NCBI GenBank assembly: GCA_963210315.1
Contig: OY723300.1
Location: 62,001 to 126,000 of the forward strand
Direction: 5' to 3'
Length of the DNA stretch: 64,000 nt
Origin: Rhynchopus euleeides
Lineage: Eukaryota > Euglenozoa > Diplonemea > Diplonemida > Diplonemidae
Below the pieces are notes generated by a model. It worked only from the letters and a program-made list of their open reading frames with translations. It had not been told where the DNA came from and did no database searches. Positions 52,101 to 63,325 of this stretch are shown here, piece by piece (positions within the stretch are counted from its first letter, which is position 1; every line of letters starts with the position of its first letter). The position numbers and the translations under genes are program-made.

Positions 52101-55100
52101 AGACTGCCTGTGTTGAGGTCCTCGCACTCTTGGCCCGCTTCGGTGCACACATTCTTCGAGTTAGTTGCTGTTTGTGCGCAGGTCGGGCACGTCTCCACGC
52201 ATTCGTCTAGCGTACAGATGGCCACGCTGTTGGCGCCGTTCTTGTCGCTCTTTGAAGGGGGGAGGCACTCACACTCGAACTGGCCGTCAGTCTTGTCGTC
52301 GCCTGCCAGACACTTCTGGCCCGCAGCGTGGCAGGTCGGGCCGTTCACCTCGCAGTCACCCGGAGGATCGATGCAGACGGCAGGCGTGCCGACACTGGCG
52401 GTTCCCGTCTGGGGAGGCTCGCAGCGGCACTCCCAGTCGTCTGACGTGTCCTTCTTGGTGTCGAAACAATGCTGCCCCTGCTGCACGCACACCACGTCGT
52501 TCACCTGGCACTCGTCGAAGGTGCAGTCCGCCACGGCACTCATCAGGGCTGTGCCTGTCGCAGGGGGCGGGCAGGAGCACATCCAGTTGTCGGGTATGCT
52601 GTGGTCAGGGTCACGGCACAGCTGGCCCTTACTGGTGCAGACCGTGTTCTTGTCGTTGTCGAGGCACTCGTCCACAGCAGGCACCGGTGTCGGCACGGGT
52701 GTCGGTGCCGGCGTGTCCGGCACCGGTGTGTCAGGCACAGCTGTCGGTGGGGCCTGCGTGACCGGGGCACCCGTCGGCGGCGCCGCCGTGACAGGGACAT
52801 CTGTGGCAGGCAGCGGCGTTGGCGGTGCCACCGTCGTCGGTGCATCGGTGGCAGGGGCGGGTGTGACCGGCGTCAGCAGGCACTCATCCCCGGACCAGTA
52901 GCAGAGCGTGTTGGTGTCGCAGTCGCCCTTGGTGCACAGCGGGTAGCACACAGACTCGGCACAGGCAGTGCCATCCCACACACAGGCAGCATCTGCAGTG
53001 CAGTTCGCCTCGATGGCAAGGTCGACACAGGATGTGGGGTTCCCGGAGACCTTCTGCCCGAACTTGCTGTTGGGGTCGCACAGCGTGTTCAGGACAGAGC
53101 CGGGGATGTCGTCGAGCGGCAGGTTCATGAAGTGCTCCTCGCGGGGGTTGCTGATGAGCGGCTTGAGCTTCGCCTCTGCATTCTCGTCCTGGAAGGTGTG
53201 GTGGTCGAAGCGGCGCATCACGATACCGAACACAGTCACACCCTCCGTGCGTAGCAAGTTCTGCGCCTCGTCAAGGATGCCCGGGTACGTGCCCTTCCAG
53301 CGCCTGTCCATGCACTGCGGGTTGCCGCAGCGGTCCTCGCAGCACGCGTCACCATCGATGTCAGTGATACCACCGTCAGCAATGATGATGACAACGTTCT
53401 GCCTCCACGGTGGGCTCTGGGACGGCAGGAAGGTGTGCTCGGCGACGTCGAGCAGCGCATCGTGCAGGTACGTCCACTGGGCCTGGTAGTTCGCCTCGTG
53501 CCAAGTGATGTCACCGTTCAGCTCATCACGGTCACCCGAAAGCAGACCACTCGTGCACTGACCGACAAGACAGTTCGTCGGGTGGTCCTGGGCGGCTGTG
53601 GCCTCCGCCATGGAGAATTGGATGAAGGTCATACGGAAGCCCTTGTCGCGGGAAGCCCCTGCAGCCCCTGCCAGGTGGTTGTCACCCGTCAGCGGCACGA
53701 GCTGCAGCCACTCACGCAGGATCTCCATCAGCCCGAAGAAGCCGTGGGGGTGGCGCCCAAAGGAGCGGCGCATCGAACCAGAACCGTCCAACACGAATGC
53801 AATGTCAAGGTCGGGGCACTTGTTGAACTGCGGGTCAGCACAGTAGCCGCCGCCAGCCCCGTGGTGCCAGAGGCAGCCGGGGTCGGTCTGACAATCGCAG
53901 CGGTCAGAATGCTTCTTGCATGTCTTGGGGACACACACGTCAGGTGCCTGCCACATGCACTTGGGGCTCGCATCGCACGTCATCTGGTCTGCGAGGGGTG
54001 CGCACTCAGTCTCCTTGCACACTGCAGGGGAAGCCGTCACGTCCCAGTGGCACTTCAGGTTCTTGTCGCACGAAAGCTCGTTCTTGTTCTTGGGGCACTC
54101 TTCCTCAACGCACGTCATGCCGTCCCACTTGCACAGAGGGTCGCTGTCGCAAGGCATCTGGGTGCCGTGCAGGCATGCCTTCGGGTTGCACATACCCACC
54201 TTGTCGGCAGGGGACACAGACGCATCAGTCACAGGGTCCGGCCCGTTCCACACACAGTCTGGCTCCTGTTCGCAGGTCGTCTTGTCCACCTTCAGGCACT
54301 TCTTCACCTCACACGAAGGCATCTTGGAAGGGTCGAACTCACAGACGTCCAGCTTGCAGAAATCGGGGTCGGCTGCGGGGGACACACACGGGTCAGGCAT
54401 CGTGACACCAACAGAGTGGCAGTCGGTCTCCTTTGTGGGTGGGCGACACGGGTTGTCGATGCACTTGTCGGCCCACAGGGGGTCCCAGAGGCAGGTGTCG
54501 TCGTTCTTGCAGTCGGCTTCGTCCTTGGCAAGACAGCCAGGCGGCTTCTGCACGCAGTCGTTGTTGCCCCACTGGCACTTCAGGTTCGCATCGCACGTCG
54601 CCTGCTCGCACAGCGGGTAGCACTCAGACTCCACGCACGCGTTGTTCTCCCACAGGCAGGCAGTGTCCTGTGCGCACTGCGCCTGCTCCTTCAGCGAGGA
54701 ACAACCGGTGGCAACAGTCACGACCTTACCGAACTTGCTGTTGGGGTCGCACAGCGTGTTCAGGACAGAGCCGGGGATCTCGTCCAACTGCAGGTTCATG
54801 AAGTGTTCGTATGTTGGCAGGGTCACAAGCGGGGTCAGCTTCACCTCTGCATTCTCGTCCTGGAAGGTGTGGTAGTCGAAGCGACGCATCACGATACCGA
54901 ACACAGTCACGTCCTCGGCACGCAGAGTGTTCTGTGCCTCGTCAAGCATGCCCGGGTACGTGCTCTTCCACCGTCTGTCAATGCAGCGTGGGTTCTGGCA
55001 GCGGTCCTCGCAGCACGCGTCACCATCGATGTCAGTGATACCACCGTCAGCAATAATGATAACAACGTGCCCACGCCCAGGCGGGCTCTGTGTCGGCAGG

Positions 55101-58100
55101 AAAGTGTGGTCGGCGACATCTTTGAGGGCATCGTGCAGGTACGTCCACTGGGCCTGGTAGTTCTCCTCGTGCCAGTCGATGTCACCGTTCAGCTCATCAC
55201 GGTCACCCGAAAGCAGACCATTCGTGCATTGGCCAACAGCACAGCCCGTCGGGTGGTCCTGGTCGGGTGTGGCCTCCGCCATGGAGAATTGGATGAAGGT
55301 CATACGGAAGGCACCTGTGTTGGTCTTTGCGTTGCTGCCTGCCAGGTGGTTGTCACCCGTCAGCGGCACGATCTTCATCCAGTCACGCAGGATCTCCATC
55401 AGCCCGAAGAAGCCGTGGGGGTGGCGCCCAAAGGAGCGGCGCATCGAACCAGAACCGTCCAACACGAATGCAATGTCAAGGTCGGGGCACTTGTTGAACT
55501 GCGGGTCAGCACAGTAGCCGCCGTTCACGGAGTGGTGCCAGACGCAGTCAGCGTCTTTGTCACACGGACAGCGCTCCTTGTGCTTGGTGCATGTCTTGGG
55601 GACACACACGTCAGGTGCCTGCCACATGCACTTGGGACTCGCATCGCACGTCATCTGGTCTGCGAGGGGTGCGCACTCAGTCTCCTTGCACACTGCAGGG
55701 GAAGCCGTCACGTCCCAGTGGCACTTCAGGTTCTTGTCGCACAAAGGCTCGTTCTTGTTCTTGGGGCACTCTTCCTCAACGCACGTCATGCCGTCCCACT
55801 TGCACAGAGGGTCGCTGTCGCAAGGCATCTGGGTGCCGTGCAGGCATGCCTTCGGGTTGCACATACCCACCTTGTCGGCAGGGGACACAGACGCATCAGT
55901 CACAGGGTCCGGCCCGTTCCACACACAGTCTGGCTCCTGTTCGCAGGTCGTCTTGTCCACCTTCAGGCACTTCTTCACCTCACACGAAGGCATCTTGGAA
56001 GGGTCGAACTCACAGACGTCCAGCTTGCAGAAATCGGGGTCGGCTGCGGGGGACACACACGGGTCAGGCATCGTGACACCAACAGAGTGGCAGTCGGTCT
56101 CCTTTGTGGGTGGGCGACACGGGTTGTCGATGCACTTGTCGGCCCACAGGGGGTCCCAGAGGCAGGTGTCGTCGTTCTTGCAGTCGGCTTCGTCCTTGGC
56201 AAGACAGCCAGGCGGCTTCTGCACGCAGTCGTTGTTGCCCCACTGGCACTTCAGGTTCGCATCGCACGTCGCCTGCTCGCACAGCGGGTAGCACTCAGAC
56301 TCCACGCACGCGTTGTTCTCCCACAGGCAGGCAGTGTCCTGTGCGCACTGCGCTGCCTCCGAGAATGCAGCACAGCCAGCAGGCTTCTGCACAAGCAGCT
56401 TCCCGAACTTGCTGTTGGGGTCGCACAGCGAGTTCAGGACAGAGCCGGGGATCTCGTCCAACTGCAGGTTCATGAAGTGAGTGTCGGTTGGCGTCGACAC
56501 AAGCGGGGTCAGCTTCGCCTCTGCATTCTCGTCCTGGAAGGTGTGGTAGTCGAAGCGGCGCATCACGATACCGAACACAGTCACGTCCTCGTCGCGGAGA
56601 TCCTGCTGTGCCTTGTCCAGGTCTGTCTTGTACGAAAGCTGCCACCTACGGTCAACGCAGCGGTCGTCACCACAACGCGTCTCGCAGCACGCGTCACCAT
56701 CGATGTCAGTGATACCACCGTCAGCAATAATGATAACAACGTGCCCACGCCCAGGCGGGCTCTGTGTCGGCAGGAAGGTGTGGTCGGCGACATCCTGCAG
56801 TGCCTTGTGCAGGTACGTCCACTGGGCCTGGTAGTTCGCCTCGTGCCAGTCGATGTCACCGTTCAGCTCATCACGGTCACCCGAAAGCAGACCATTCGTG
56901 CATTGGCCGACAATACACGTCGTCGGGTGGTCCTGGGCGGGTGTTGCATCTGCGATCGAGAATTGGATGAAGGTCATACGGAAGGCACCTGTGTTGGTCT
57001 TTGCGTTGCTGCCTGCCAGGTGGTTGTCACCCGTCAGTGGCACGATCTTCATCCAGTCACGCAGGATCTCCATCAGCCCGAAGAAGCCGTGGGGGTGGCG
57101 CCCAAAGGAGCGGCGCATCGAACCAGAACCGTCCAACACGAATGCAATGTCAAGGTCGGGGCACTTGTTGAACTGCGGGTCAGCACAGAAGCCGCCGTTC
57201 ACGGAGTGGTGCCAGACGCAGTCAGCGTCTTTGTCACACGGACAGCGCTCCTTGTGCTTGGTGCATGTCTTGGGGACACACACGTCAGGTGCCTGCCACA
57301 TGCACTTGGGGCTCGCATCGCACGTCATCTGGTCTGCGAGGGGTGCGCACTCAGTCTCCTTGCACACTGCAGGGGAAGCCGTCACGTCCCAGTGGCACTT
57401 CAGGTTCTTGTCGCACAAAGGCTCGTTCTTGTTCTTGGGGCACTCTTCCTCAACGCACGTCATGCCGTCCCACTTGCACAGAGCATCGCTGTCGCAAGGC
57501 ATCTGGGTGCCGTGCAGGCATGCCTTCGGGTTGCACATACCCACCTTGTCAGAGGGAGCGACGTCGTCCGTCACAGGGTCCGGCCCGTTCCACACACAGT
57601 CTGGCTCCTGTTCGCAGGTCGTCTTGTCCACCTTCAGGCACTTCTTGACTTGGCAGGTGTTTGTGGCGCCGAACTCGCACACACCGAGCGTGCAGAAGTC
57701 GGGGTCCCTGTTGTCTGTCGTGCACGACGGCATCACGACAGAGGTTGCAGCGCATGCGTCGGAGGACTTCTGCACAATGCAGGGGTTGTCGATGCACTTG
57801 TCGGCCCACAGGGGGTCCCAGAGGCAGGTGTCGTCAGTCTTGCAGGCTGCCTCGTCCTTGGCAGCACAGCCAGGCGGCTTCAGGTCGCAGCGGTCACCCG
57901 ACCACAGGCACAGAGGGTTGCCGTTGCACGTCGGCTCATCGCACAGCGGGTAGCACACTGACTCGGAGCACTGTGTCTTCGACGCATCCCACTGACAGGC
58001 TGCATCGGTTGCGCAGTCAGCCTCGGTCTTCGTCACACACCCTGCTGTGGTGTCGCTCTTCACAAGCAGCTTCCCGAACTTGCTGTTGGGGTCGCACAGC

Positions 58101-59647
58101 GTGTTCAGGACAGAGCCGGGGATCTCGTCGAGCGGCAGGTTCATGAAGTGGTCATCGACGGGTTCCGTCACAAGCGGGGTCAGCTTCACCTCTGCATTCT
58201 CGTCCTGGAAGGTGTGGTAGTCGAAGCGGCGCATCACGATACCGAACACAGTCACGTCCTCGTTGCGGAGATCCTGCTGTGCCTTTTCCAGGCCAGTCTT
58301 GTACCTGGGCAGCCACCTGCGGTCAACGCAGCGGTTGTCACCACAACGCGTCTCGCAGCACGCGTCACCATCGATGTCAGTGATACCACCGTCAGCAATG
58401 ATGATGACAACGTGCCCACGCCCAGGCGGGCTCTGTGTCGGCAGGAAAGTGTGGTCGGCGACATCCTGCAGCGCATCGTGCAGGTACGTCCACTGGGCCT
58501 GGTAGTTCGCCTCGTGCCAGTCGATGTCACCGTTCAGCTCGTCACGGTCACCCGAAAGCAGACCACTCGTGCATTTGCCGACATCACAGCCCGTCGGGTG
58601 GTCCTGGGCCGGTGTTGCATCTGCGATCGAGAATTGGATGAAGGTCATACGGAAGGCACCTGTGTTGGTCTTTGCGTTGCTGCCTGCCAGGTGGTTGTCA
58701 CCCGTCAGCGGCACCGTGGCGACCCACTCACGCAGGATCTCCATCAGCCCGAAGAAGCCGTGGGGGTGGCGCCCGAAGGAGCGGCGCATCGAACCAGAAC
58801 CGTCCAACACGAATGCAATGTCGAGGTCGGGGCACGAGTTGTACTTGGGGTCGTTGCAGTGCCCGCCATTCGCGTCGGTATGCCAGATGCAGTCAGGGTC
58901 CTCAGAGCACTTGCAGCGGCCATCAGGCATGCTGTTGTACTTGTTGCATGTCTTCGGGACACACGTGTTGGAGCTCCACATGCACTTCGCATCGTTGGTG
59001 CAGGGCCCCTCCGTGTCGGTCTTGCTGCACTCAGTCTCCGTGCACGACGGCGACTTGTCAGAGTCCCACTTGCACCTCAGGCTGTGTGCACACTCCATCT
59101 CGTCTGGCAGCTCACCGCACACCGTACGGGCGCACGCGAAACCTGCCCACTCACACCCTGCAGTCGCCACGCAATCCGGTTGGCTCTGCCCCAGGCAGTA
59201 GTCCACTGCGCAGAACGTCACCTTCACAGAGGGTGCAGCGGCGTCAGGGTCTTTTTTAGGGTCGTTGGTGTATTCCGCCGGCACCTTCCAGGCGCAGGTC
59301 CCCCCTGTGGTGGGCTGCTGACCGTTGCTGCAGCCAGCCTGGTCGGGGTAGAGGCACGACTTCAGCTGGCAGGGCACGCTGGCACGCGGGTCGTAGTGGC
59401 ACACCTCCACAATGCAGAAGTCCGGGTCGCCGGCGGGTGCAGAGCACGGGAAAGGCATCTCCTTCGACACCGCGTGGCACGTCTGCTCGTTGATGTTGGG
59501 CTTGCAGGGATCGTCGGAGCACAGGTTGGGGAACCACATGGTATCCCAGAGACAGCCTGCAGCTTCGCAGGGCCCCATGGCGTTCTCATCGATGCACAGC
59601 GCCGCTGCGGACGCCGCAACACCAAGCAGCAACGCTGCACGCCGCAT
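40152..59647 (-). CDS. Giant VWA / calcium-binding-EGF-like type I membrane protein
   Basis: Five exons: 59647-42154, 42096-41947, 41868-41521, 41421-41207 and 41042-40152, giving 6365 residues. The start at 59647 is chosen because MRRAALLLGVAASAAALC is a signal peptide; the open frame continues upstream into a retroelement repeat. Order: Cys-rich CxW modules; four von Willebrand A domains (starting near 271, 829, 1386 and 1944), each with an intact MIDAS motif DGSGS, separated by more CxW modules; a Pro/Thr/Ala linker (about 2256-2325); roughly seventy six-cysteine EGF-like modules with the calcium-binding prefix DEC and the C4-x-C5 spacing (DWxCxC); a membrane helix (about 6274-6299); RRRQ; and a 66-residue acidic tail ending DDDDDI. 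I infer adhesion, mating or surface-coat function, with VWA heads held on a long calcium-stiffened stalk. Close family not identified. Confidence 0.88.
41043..41206 (-). other. Giant gene intron 4 (164 bp)
   Basis: Donor GTG/GTATGC, acceptor CCCTGCAG, phase 0. Splicing restores GQV-CFDPD within an EGF-like module. Confidence 0.85.
41422..41520 (-). other. Giant gene intron 3 (99 bp)
   Basis: Donor GTATGT, acceptor CCCGACAG, phase 1. Joins AIC-E-QDEC. Confidence 0.85.
41869..41946 (-). other. Giant gene intron 2 (78 bp)
   Basis: Donor GTATGT, acceptor GCTACAG, phase 1. Joins AADC-T-YPDGDEC, restoring module spacing. Confidence 0.85.
42097..42153 (-). other. Giant gene intron 1 (57 bp, open in frame)
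   Basis: Donor GTATGA, acceptor CCCACAG, phase 1. The intron has no stop and a length divisible by three, so it reads as 19 residues (including SQPTHQHTTSRP). Splicing gives AVC-E-YDEC, the regular module junction. Confidence 0.8.
52675..52880 (-). other. Pro/Thr/Ala mucin-like linker
   Basis: Encodes about 68 residues of PATDAP, APPTP and PVTQAP type repeats between the last VWA unit and the EGF-like stalk. Likely O-glycosylated and extended; this is inference from composition. Confidence 0.8.
53050..58835 (-). repeat. Four tandem VWA units
   Basis: VWA domains at about 58835-58065, 57160-56395, 55490-54725 and 53815-53050, repeated every 1671-1674 bp with the Cys-rich spacer between them. 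Long stretches (for example 53920-54660 against 55591-56331) differ by only a few bases. Confidence 0.9.
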
Positions 59648-59846
59648 CGTGACGGCTGGCGCCGCAGGCACCTCACACGGCACAAACAAGGCCGGGGGTG
59701 TGAGTGTGTAGGTGTAGCCTGCTGTGAGAGGGGCGGTGCGGTGCGGGGCAGGAGGGAGAGCAAGGGTGTGCACCAATGTCCAAAGTGGGTGGGTGTAGAG
59801 GTGGGGGTGGGGGTGGGGGTGTGGGTGGGGGTGGGTGTAGAGGTGG
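59648..59846 (-). promoter_or_regulatory. Leader/upstream region of the giant gene
   Basis: On the minus strand a CCCACCCCCAC-rich tract (about 59787-59846) is followed by CTCACAGCAGGC near 59730, a possible splice acceptor. No core promoter motif is recognised. The retroelement end abuts the tract. Confidence 0.35.
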
Positions 59847-59998
59847 GAATTGGCTTGGTCGCAAGAGCTTGGCGGTGTGCATAGACGCTCACAAAACCTC
59901 GTATAAAGAACAAAGGGAGGGGTTATCGGGAGGTTCATCCTACTTGTACTTACTAGCGGGGTTAGCCCCGGGCTGTGGTGTCACAGCCACGAGGCCTC
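59847..59998 (-). repeat. Retroelement split direct repeat, distal copy (B2)
   Basis: 152 bp starting GAATTGGCTTGGTCGCAAGA on the plus strand, identical as far as I can compare to 60341-60492. It marks the element's 3' boundary, about 200 bp from the giant gene's start codon. Confidence 0.85.
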
Positions 59999-60340
59999 AG
60001 GAGGGAAGGTGGGAGGGAAGGCACCACGTGCCCATCCAACTATGTGTGAAAAACAAGCAAAAGGCGAGAAGTTAAGGGGGCGCAGAGACCCCAACCATCA
60101 AGGAAAAAGTAGCAGAAAAGGTGCACTTACAGGAAAAGCAGAGGCACCACAAAAGGGTGGGTACCAGGGCGGGAAAAGAAGAACGAAAAGCGAGAGGCGA
60201 AGCGAGCGCGGGTTAGTGTAACCTAATTCAGAGGATGTGTGGATTCTAAGAAAGTAGAAGTCAACAAATCAAACCGGAGACACACCCGGTCACCGCCTTG
60301 GCTCCAAACTCCTGCCGATTCCCTTAGCTAAACACTCCGA

Positions 60341-60492
60341 GAATTGGCTTGGTCGCAAGAGCTTGGCGGTGTGCATAGACGCTCACAAAACCTCGTATAA
60401 AGAACAAAGGGAGGGGTTATCGGGAGGTTCATCCTACTTGTACTTACTAGCGGGGTTAGCCCCGGGCTGTGGTGTCACAGCCACGAGGCCTC
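60341..60492 (-). repeat. Retroelement split direct repeat, proximal copy (B1)
   Basis: Lies 20 bp beyond the reverse transcriptase stop. Same 152 bp as 59847-59998. The 342 bp between the two copies (59999-60340) is purine-rich, non-coding and is the expected A2 segment. Confidence 0.85.
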
Positions 60493-60512
60493 TCCGCCAG
60501 CCCCGTCGCAAG

Positions 60513-62087
60513 TTAGGAGTTGTTTAGGAACCGCCCCACCGCCAGTGACACTTCACGGAAATGTGAAGGTGTAGAAAGCTCGGCCTTGGAGACACGTGAC
60601 GGAAGGTCGGCAGGGTTGTCAGCAGACTTAACATACGCAAGTGAAAATGAGGCTTTGAGGGACCGAAGCGTCTCCAAAGCCTGCACCACCGCGTCGTTTA
60701 TGATTCGGTTCTTTATGCAGGACCTACGGCGGGCCACACCTAAAACGGTGGTGTTATCAATGAAGACAGAAAAGGAAAAAGAGGAAAAAGAAGAGGGGAC
60801 AGAAGCCATCGTATTTTTAAAAGCCAGCGCTTCCAGCTGGTTGATATGGAGGCCGCGCGCCTGGCCTTTCCAAGCGCCGCCGACAATCGCAATCTCTGCC
60901 GTCGCATCATTAACTACCACGCCGCCCCAGCCGTCGAGCGAGGCATCCACAAAAACAGTCGCGCTCGGTGTCCCCGACACCACTCGGCACAGCGCTCTAG
61001 AAACCATCACCGCCCGCCTCCAGCTCGAGAGGGACGCGCGCACCGACGGGGGAACTGACACCGCGTCGTGAGGGTGCAGGATCCCGCGATTCATGTTGTT
61101 GGTAACCCTGCGCGCGTATTTCAAGGCGAACCAGAACTGGCCTGGTGAGACGCCTGCGATGGCACTCGAGTGCAAGAGCCGTCCCAGCGTTGACTCCACC
61201 TCACCTGCAGTGCACGACCCAAAATCCACGCCCCACAGTTTCTGCCGTAGGCGGGATGCCACCGCAACAGTCCCGAGGGTGTGGTCGAAGCGTACCCCAA
61301 GGAAGTCGTATACACGGGCCGCCGTCTCAGAATCCGAGTCCTTCCACGTCACCCCGAATTCAAAAGCCCTCGCATCCAGGAGGGCGGTCTCCCGTCGCAC
61401 TGCGCCTTCTTCCCCGGAGAAGCGGATGTTGTCGATCCACACATGGGTCATGACGCCGCGCACCACCAGCTCCTCTCTGACGTACGCCGGGTCGCCGGCC
61501 ATCACCCCTGCCAGGGAGTGCATCAGCTCAGGCGCGCAACAGTGTCCCATGGGGAGGCGCGACAACTCGTACCAGGAGCCGTCATCCGCCTGGAACCGGA
61601 ACAGCCAACGCGCGTCCGCAGGGACCTCGATCGCGAAGAATCCCGTTCTGAAATCCCGCAGGGAACTCACAGGCTCGTGAACGGCGTCGAGGTATTCAGA
61701 AATGTGCCCGATGGGCACGTCCGCCACATAACCGTCCCGGTCAAGCCTCTCGTTGGCCTGTTTTGTCCAGAGAATAAACCTCTGGCGCATCCCCGATTCC
61801 TTCTCCTCCAACACGGTGAAGGGGACAGTTTCCATGAACCCAGGCCCGGTCGCCCGCTGCGCCACACCACATTGAACCAGCAGCCTCGCATGTGCAGCTT
61901 GGAATGCACTACGCCCGCTGGCCCAGTCACCCGACCCACACCCATCCAAGTCGGGGTAAAACGTCCGTTTCCACACCTCATCGAAGCGGCGTGCCCTGCT
62001 CGCCGACATGCGCCCCCTAAGCCCATCCACATCCATGGGGGTGATGGGCGTGACGTGAAGGGGGGAGTCCCGCTCCTCGGCGGTCAT
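60513..62087 (-). CDS. Retroelement reverse transcriptase - RNase H
   Basis: The N-terminal part has the polymerase fold with RLPMGHCCAPELM. The C-terminal RNase H is recognised from VFVDASLDGWGG and NPADLPSR. The Met at 62087 is a plausible start; the frame upstream of the recombinase stop is an overlap in another frame. The alternative is a related DIRS clade; the order of parts favours VIPER-like. Confidence 0.82.
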   Translation of the reverse strand: MTAEERDSPLHVTPITPMDVDGLRGRMSASRARRFDEVWKRTFYPDLDGCGSGDWASGRSAFQAAHARLLVQCGVAQRATGPGFMETVPFTVLEEKESGMRQRFILWTKQANERLDRDGYVADVPIGHISEYLDAVHEPVSSLRDFRTGFFAIEVPADARWLFRFQADDGSWYELSRLPMGHCCAPELMHSLAGVMAGDPAYVREELVVRGVMTHVWIDNIRFSGEEGAVRRETALLDARAFEFGVTWKDSDSETAARVYDFLGVRFDHTLGTVAVASRLRQKLWGVDFGSCTAGEVESTLGRLLHSSAIAGVSPGQFWFALKYARRVTNNMNRGILHPHDAVSVPPSVRASLSSWRRAVMVSRALCRVVSGTPSATVFVDASLDGWGGVVVNDATAEIAIVGGAWKGQARGLHINQLEALAFKNTMASVPSSFSSFSFSVFIDNTTVLGVARRRSCIKNRIINDAVVQALETLRSLKASFSLAYVKSADNPADLPSRVSKAELSTPSHFREVSLAVGRFLNNS

Positions 62088-62146
62088 CGGCAAGCGCGTC
62101 TTGCTGGCCCGGCGCGTGACGCTGTGCCCCCTCCACGGACCACTCT

Positions 62147-63325
62147 TCAGAGGTGCACCGTCACGTCCCCCGTCCTCAGCGCCCGGGCGAGGGCCACCCG
62201 GTTTCCTCCGTACCGGATGGTGAGGCGCGACCAATCCGACTGCGTCTCGTGTTTCCCCAGGCGCGCCAGCAGGGCCGGGGGAATCTCCACCCCGGACGAC
62301 ATCAGCCCGAGCAGGTGGGAGATCGCCCCCCGCTTGATGCTGTGGGCGGTGTACCCACACATCACTGCCGAAGCCCCCCACAGCGCATCCAAGCCCGCAG
62401 TCGACACGTCCGTGATCCTGGTGAACGGGCGCAGCGCCCCCAACAGGCTGGCAATCACGTCCGTATGCGGTCCCCGGATCACCACGAACTTCGCGGCCGT
62501 GAAGGGGTCCTGGCGGCGCCCCTTTGTGCTCCTCCCCCAGTCCAATATCACCTCGGACCCGGAGCACTCCAGCACCTGTGACGACGTCAGGGCAATCACA
62601 TCTCCCCACCTCGAAGCCGTCTTCCACGCCAGGAGGCACGCCAGCTTGAGGGTCGGGGGCTGCAGATACGCCCACGCCAGCAAGGTCTCCCGCGGGATGG
62701 GGTCGGCCTGGTGGATCGGCACCGCCGCCCCCACGGCCCGCAGCGCCGAGGCGTACGAGAGCAGGGGCTGGTTGGGGAGTCCCAGGTGCCTGAACGTCCC
62801 CGACAGCGTCTTGGTGTAGGACAGCTGCCCCTGCGGTTTTACACCTGTCGCCGCCACAAAAAGCACCGCCGTGTCCGCTGACAGGGTGCGGTCCACCTGA
62901 TCCATCCACCTCAACATGCGGGACCACAGGCTCTGCCGGTTCTGCACCGTCGTCTTCGCCCACATGTTCGCCACAACACCTCGCACCCGCGCCTCCGCGT
63001 CGTCCTCGTCCACCGAGTGCTCCCCGACGGTCCGGTGGCGGATGGCTCCCAGCCGGGCCTGCACGAGGTCCAGCACCATACCTCCGATCATTGAAGTAGG
63101 CCGCCCGGATCCGTCGCCTGCCGCAGGCGAAGTTGTGCGACACTCGTACACGTGTTTTGGGGGGGGAGAGGGGATGGGAAGGGAGAGGGGTTGTGGGGAA
63201 AGGATTCCGGAGAGAAATAACGGGGAAATTGCTTGACTGACGATGTAGTTGAGGCCGGGAAAGAAGTAGTCACTTGTGCCCCTTCCCGGCCCGGCCGTTT
63301 CCCGAAAAACCACCTTTCCCCCCAC
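62147..63325 (-). CDS. Retroelement tyrosine recombinase
   Basis: Recognised by the recombinase catalytic signature: an Arg in TASRWGDV, HSIKRG, and a C-terminal Tyr. It replaces the DDE integrase of LTR elements and would insert a circular DNA copy. It overlaps the gag-like frame slightly. The true start may be internal to the frame given. Confidence 0.82.
   Translation of the reverse strand: MGGKVVFRETAGPGRGTSDYFFPGLNYIVSQAISPLFLSGILSPQPLSLPIPSPPPKHVYECRTTSPAAGDGSGRPTSMIGGMVLDLVQARLGAIRHRTVGEHSVDEDDAEARVRGVVANMWAKTTVQNRQSLWSRMLRWMDQVDRTLSADTAVLFVAATGVKPQGQLSYTKTLSGTFRHLGLPNQPLLSYASALRAVGAAVPIHQADPIPRETLLAWAYLQPPTLKLACLLAWKTASRWGDVIALTSSQVLECSGSEVILDWGRSTKGRRQDPFTAAKFVVIRGPHTDVIASLLGALRPFTRITDVSTAGLDALWGASAVMCGYTAHSIKRGAISHLLGLMSSGVEIPPALLARLGKHETQSDWSRLTIRYGGNRVALARALRTGDVTVHL

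Larger units (their letters stand above)
40640..52675 (-). repeat. Array of calcium-binding-EGF-like modules
   Basis: Roughly seventy modules of about 45-65 residues, pattern DEC...C..(G)Q.C.DP...DW.C.C.PP..G...A.C. Some modules carry two extra cysteines (CPTC or CxTC after DEC). Modules are diverged from one another, unlike the VWA units. Confidence 0.85.

Noticed and set aside
53435-57961. 1508-codon plus-strand open frame
   Set aside because: It is the complement of the repeated VWA region. The minus strand has the clear domains, and GC-rich third positions keep the opposite strand open.
59648-59938. 96-codon extension of the giant gene's open frame
   Set aside because: It is His/Pro-rich, crosses the CA-rich tract and enters the retroelement repeat. 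The signal peptide begins at 59647.
62147-63143. N-terminal extension of the retroelement polymerase frame through the recombinase region
   Set aside because: It is the recombinase gene read in another frame and carries no motif of its own.
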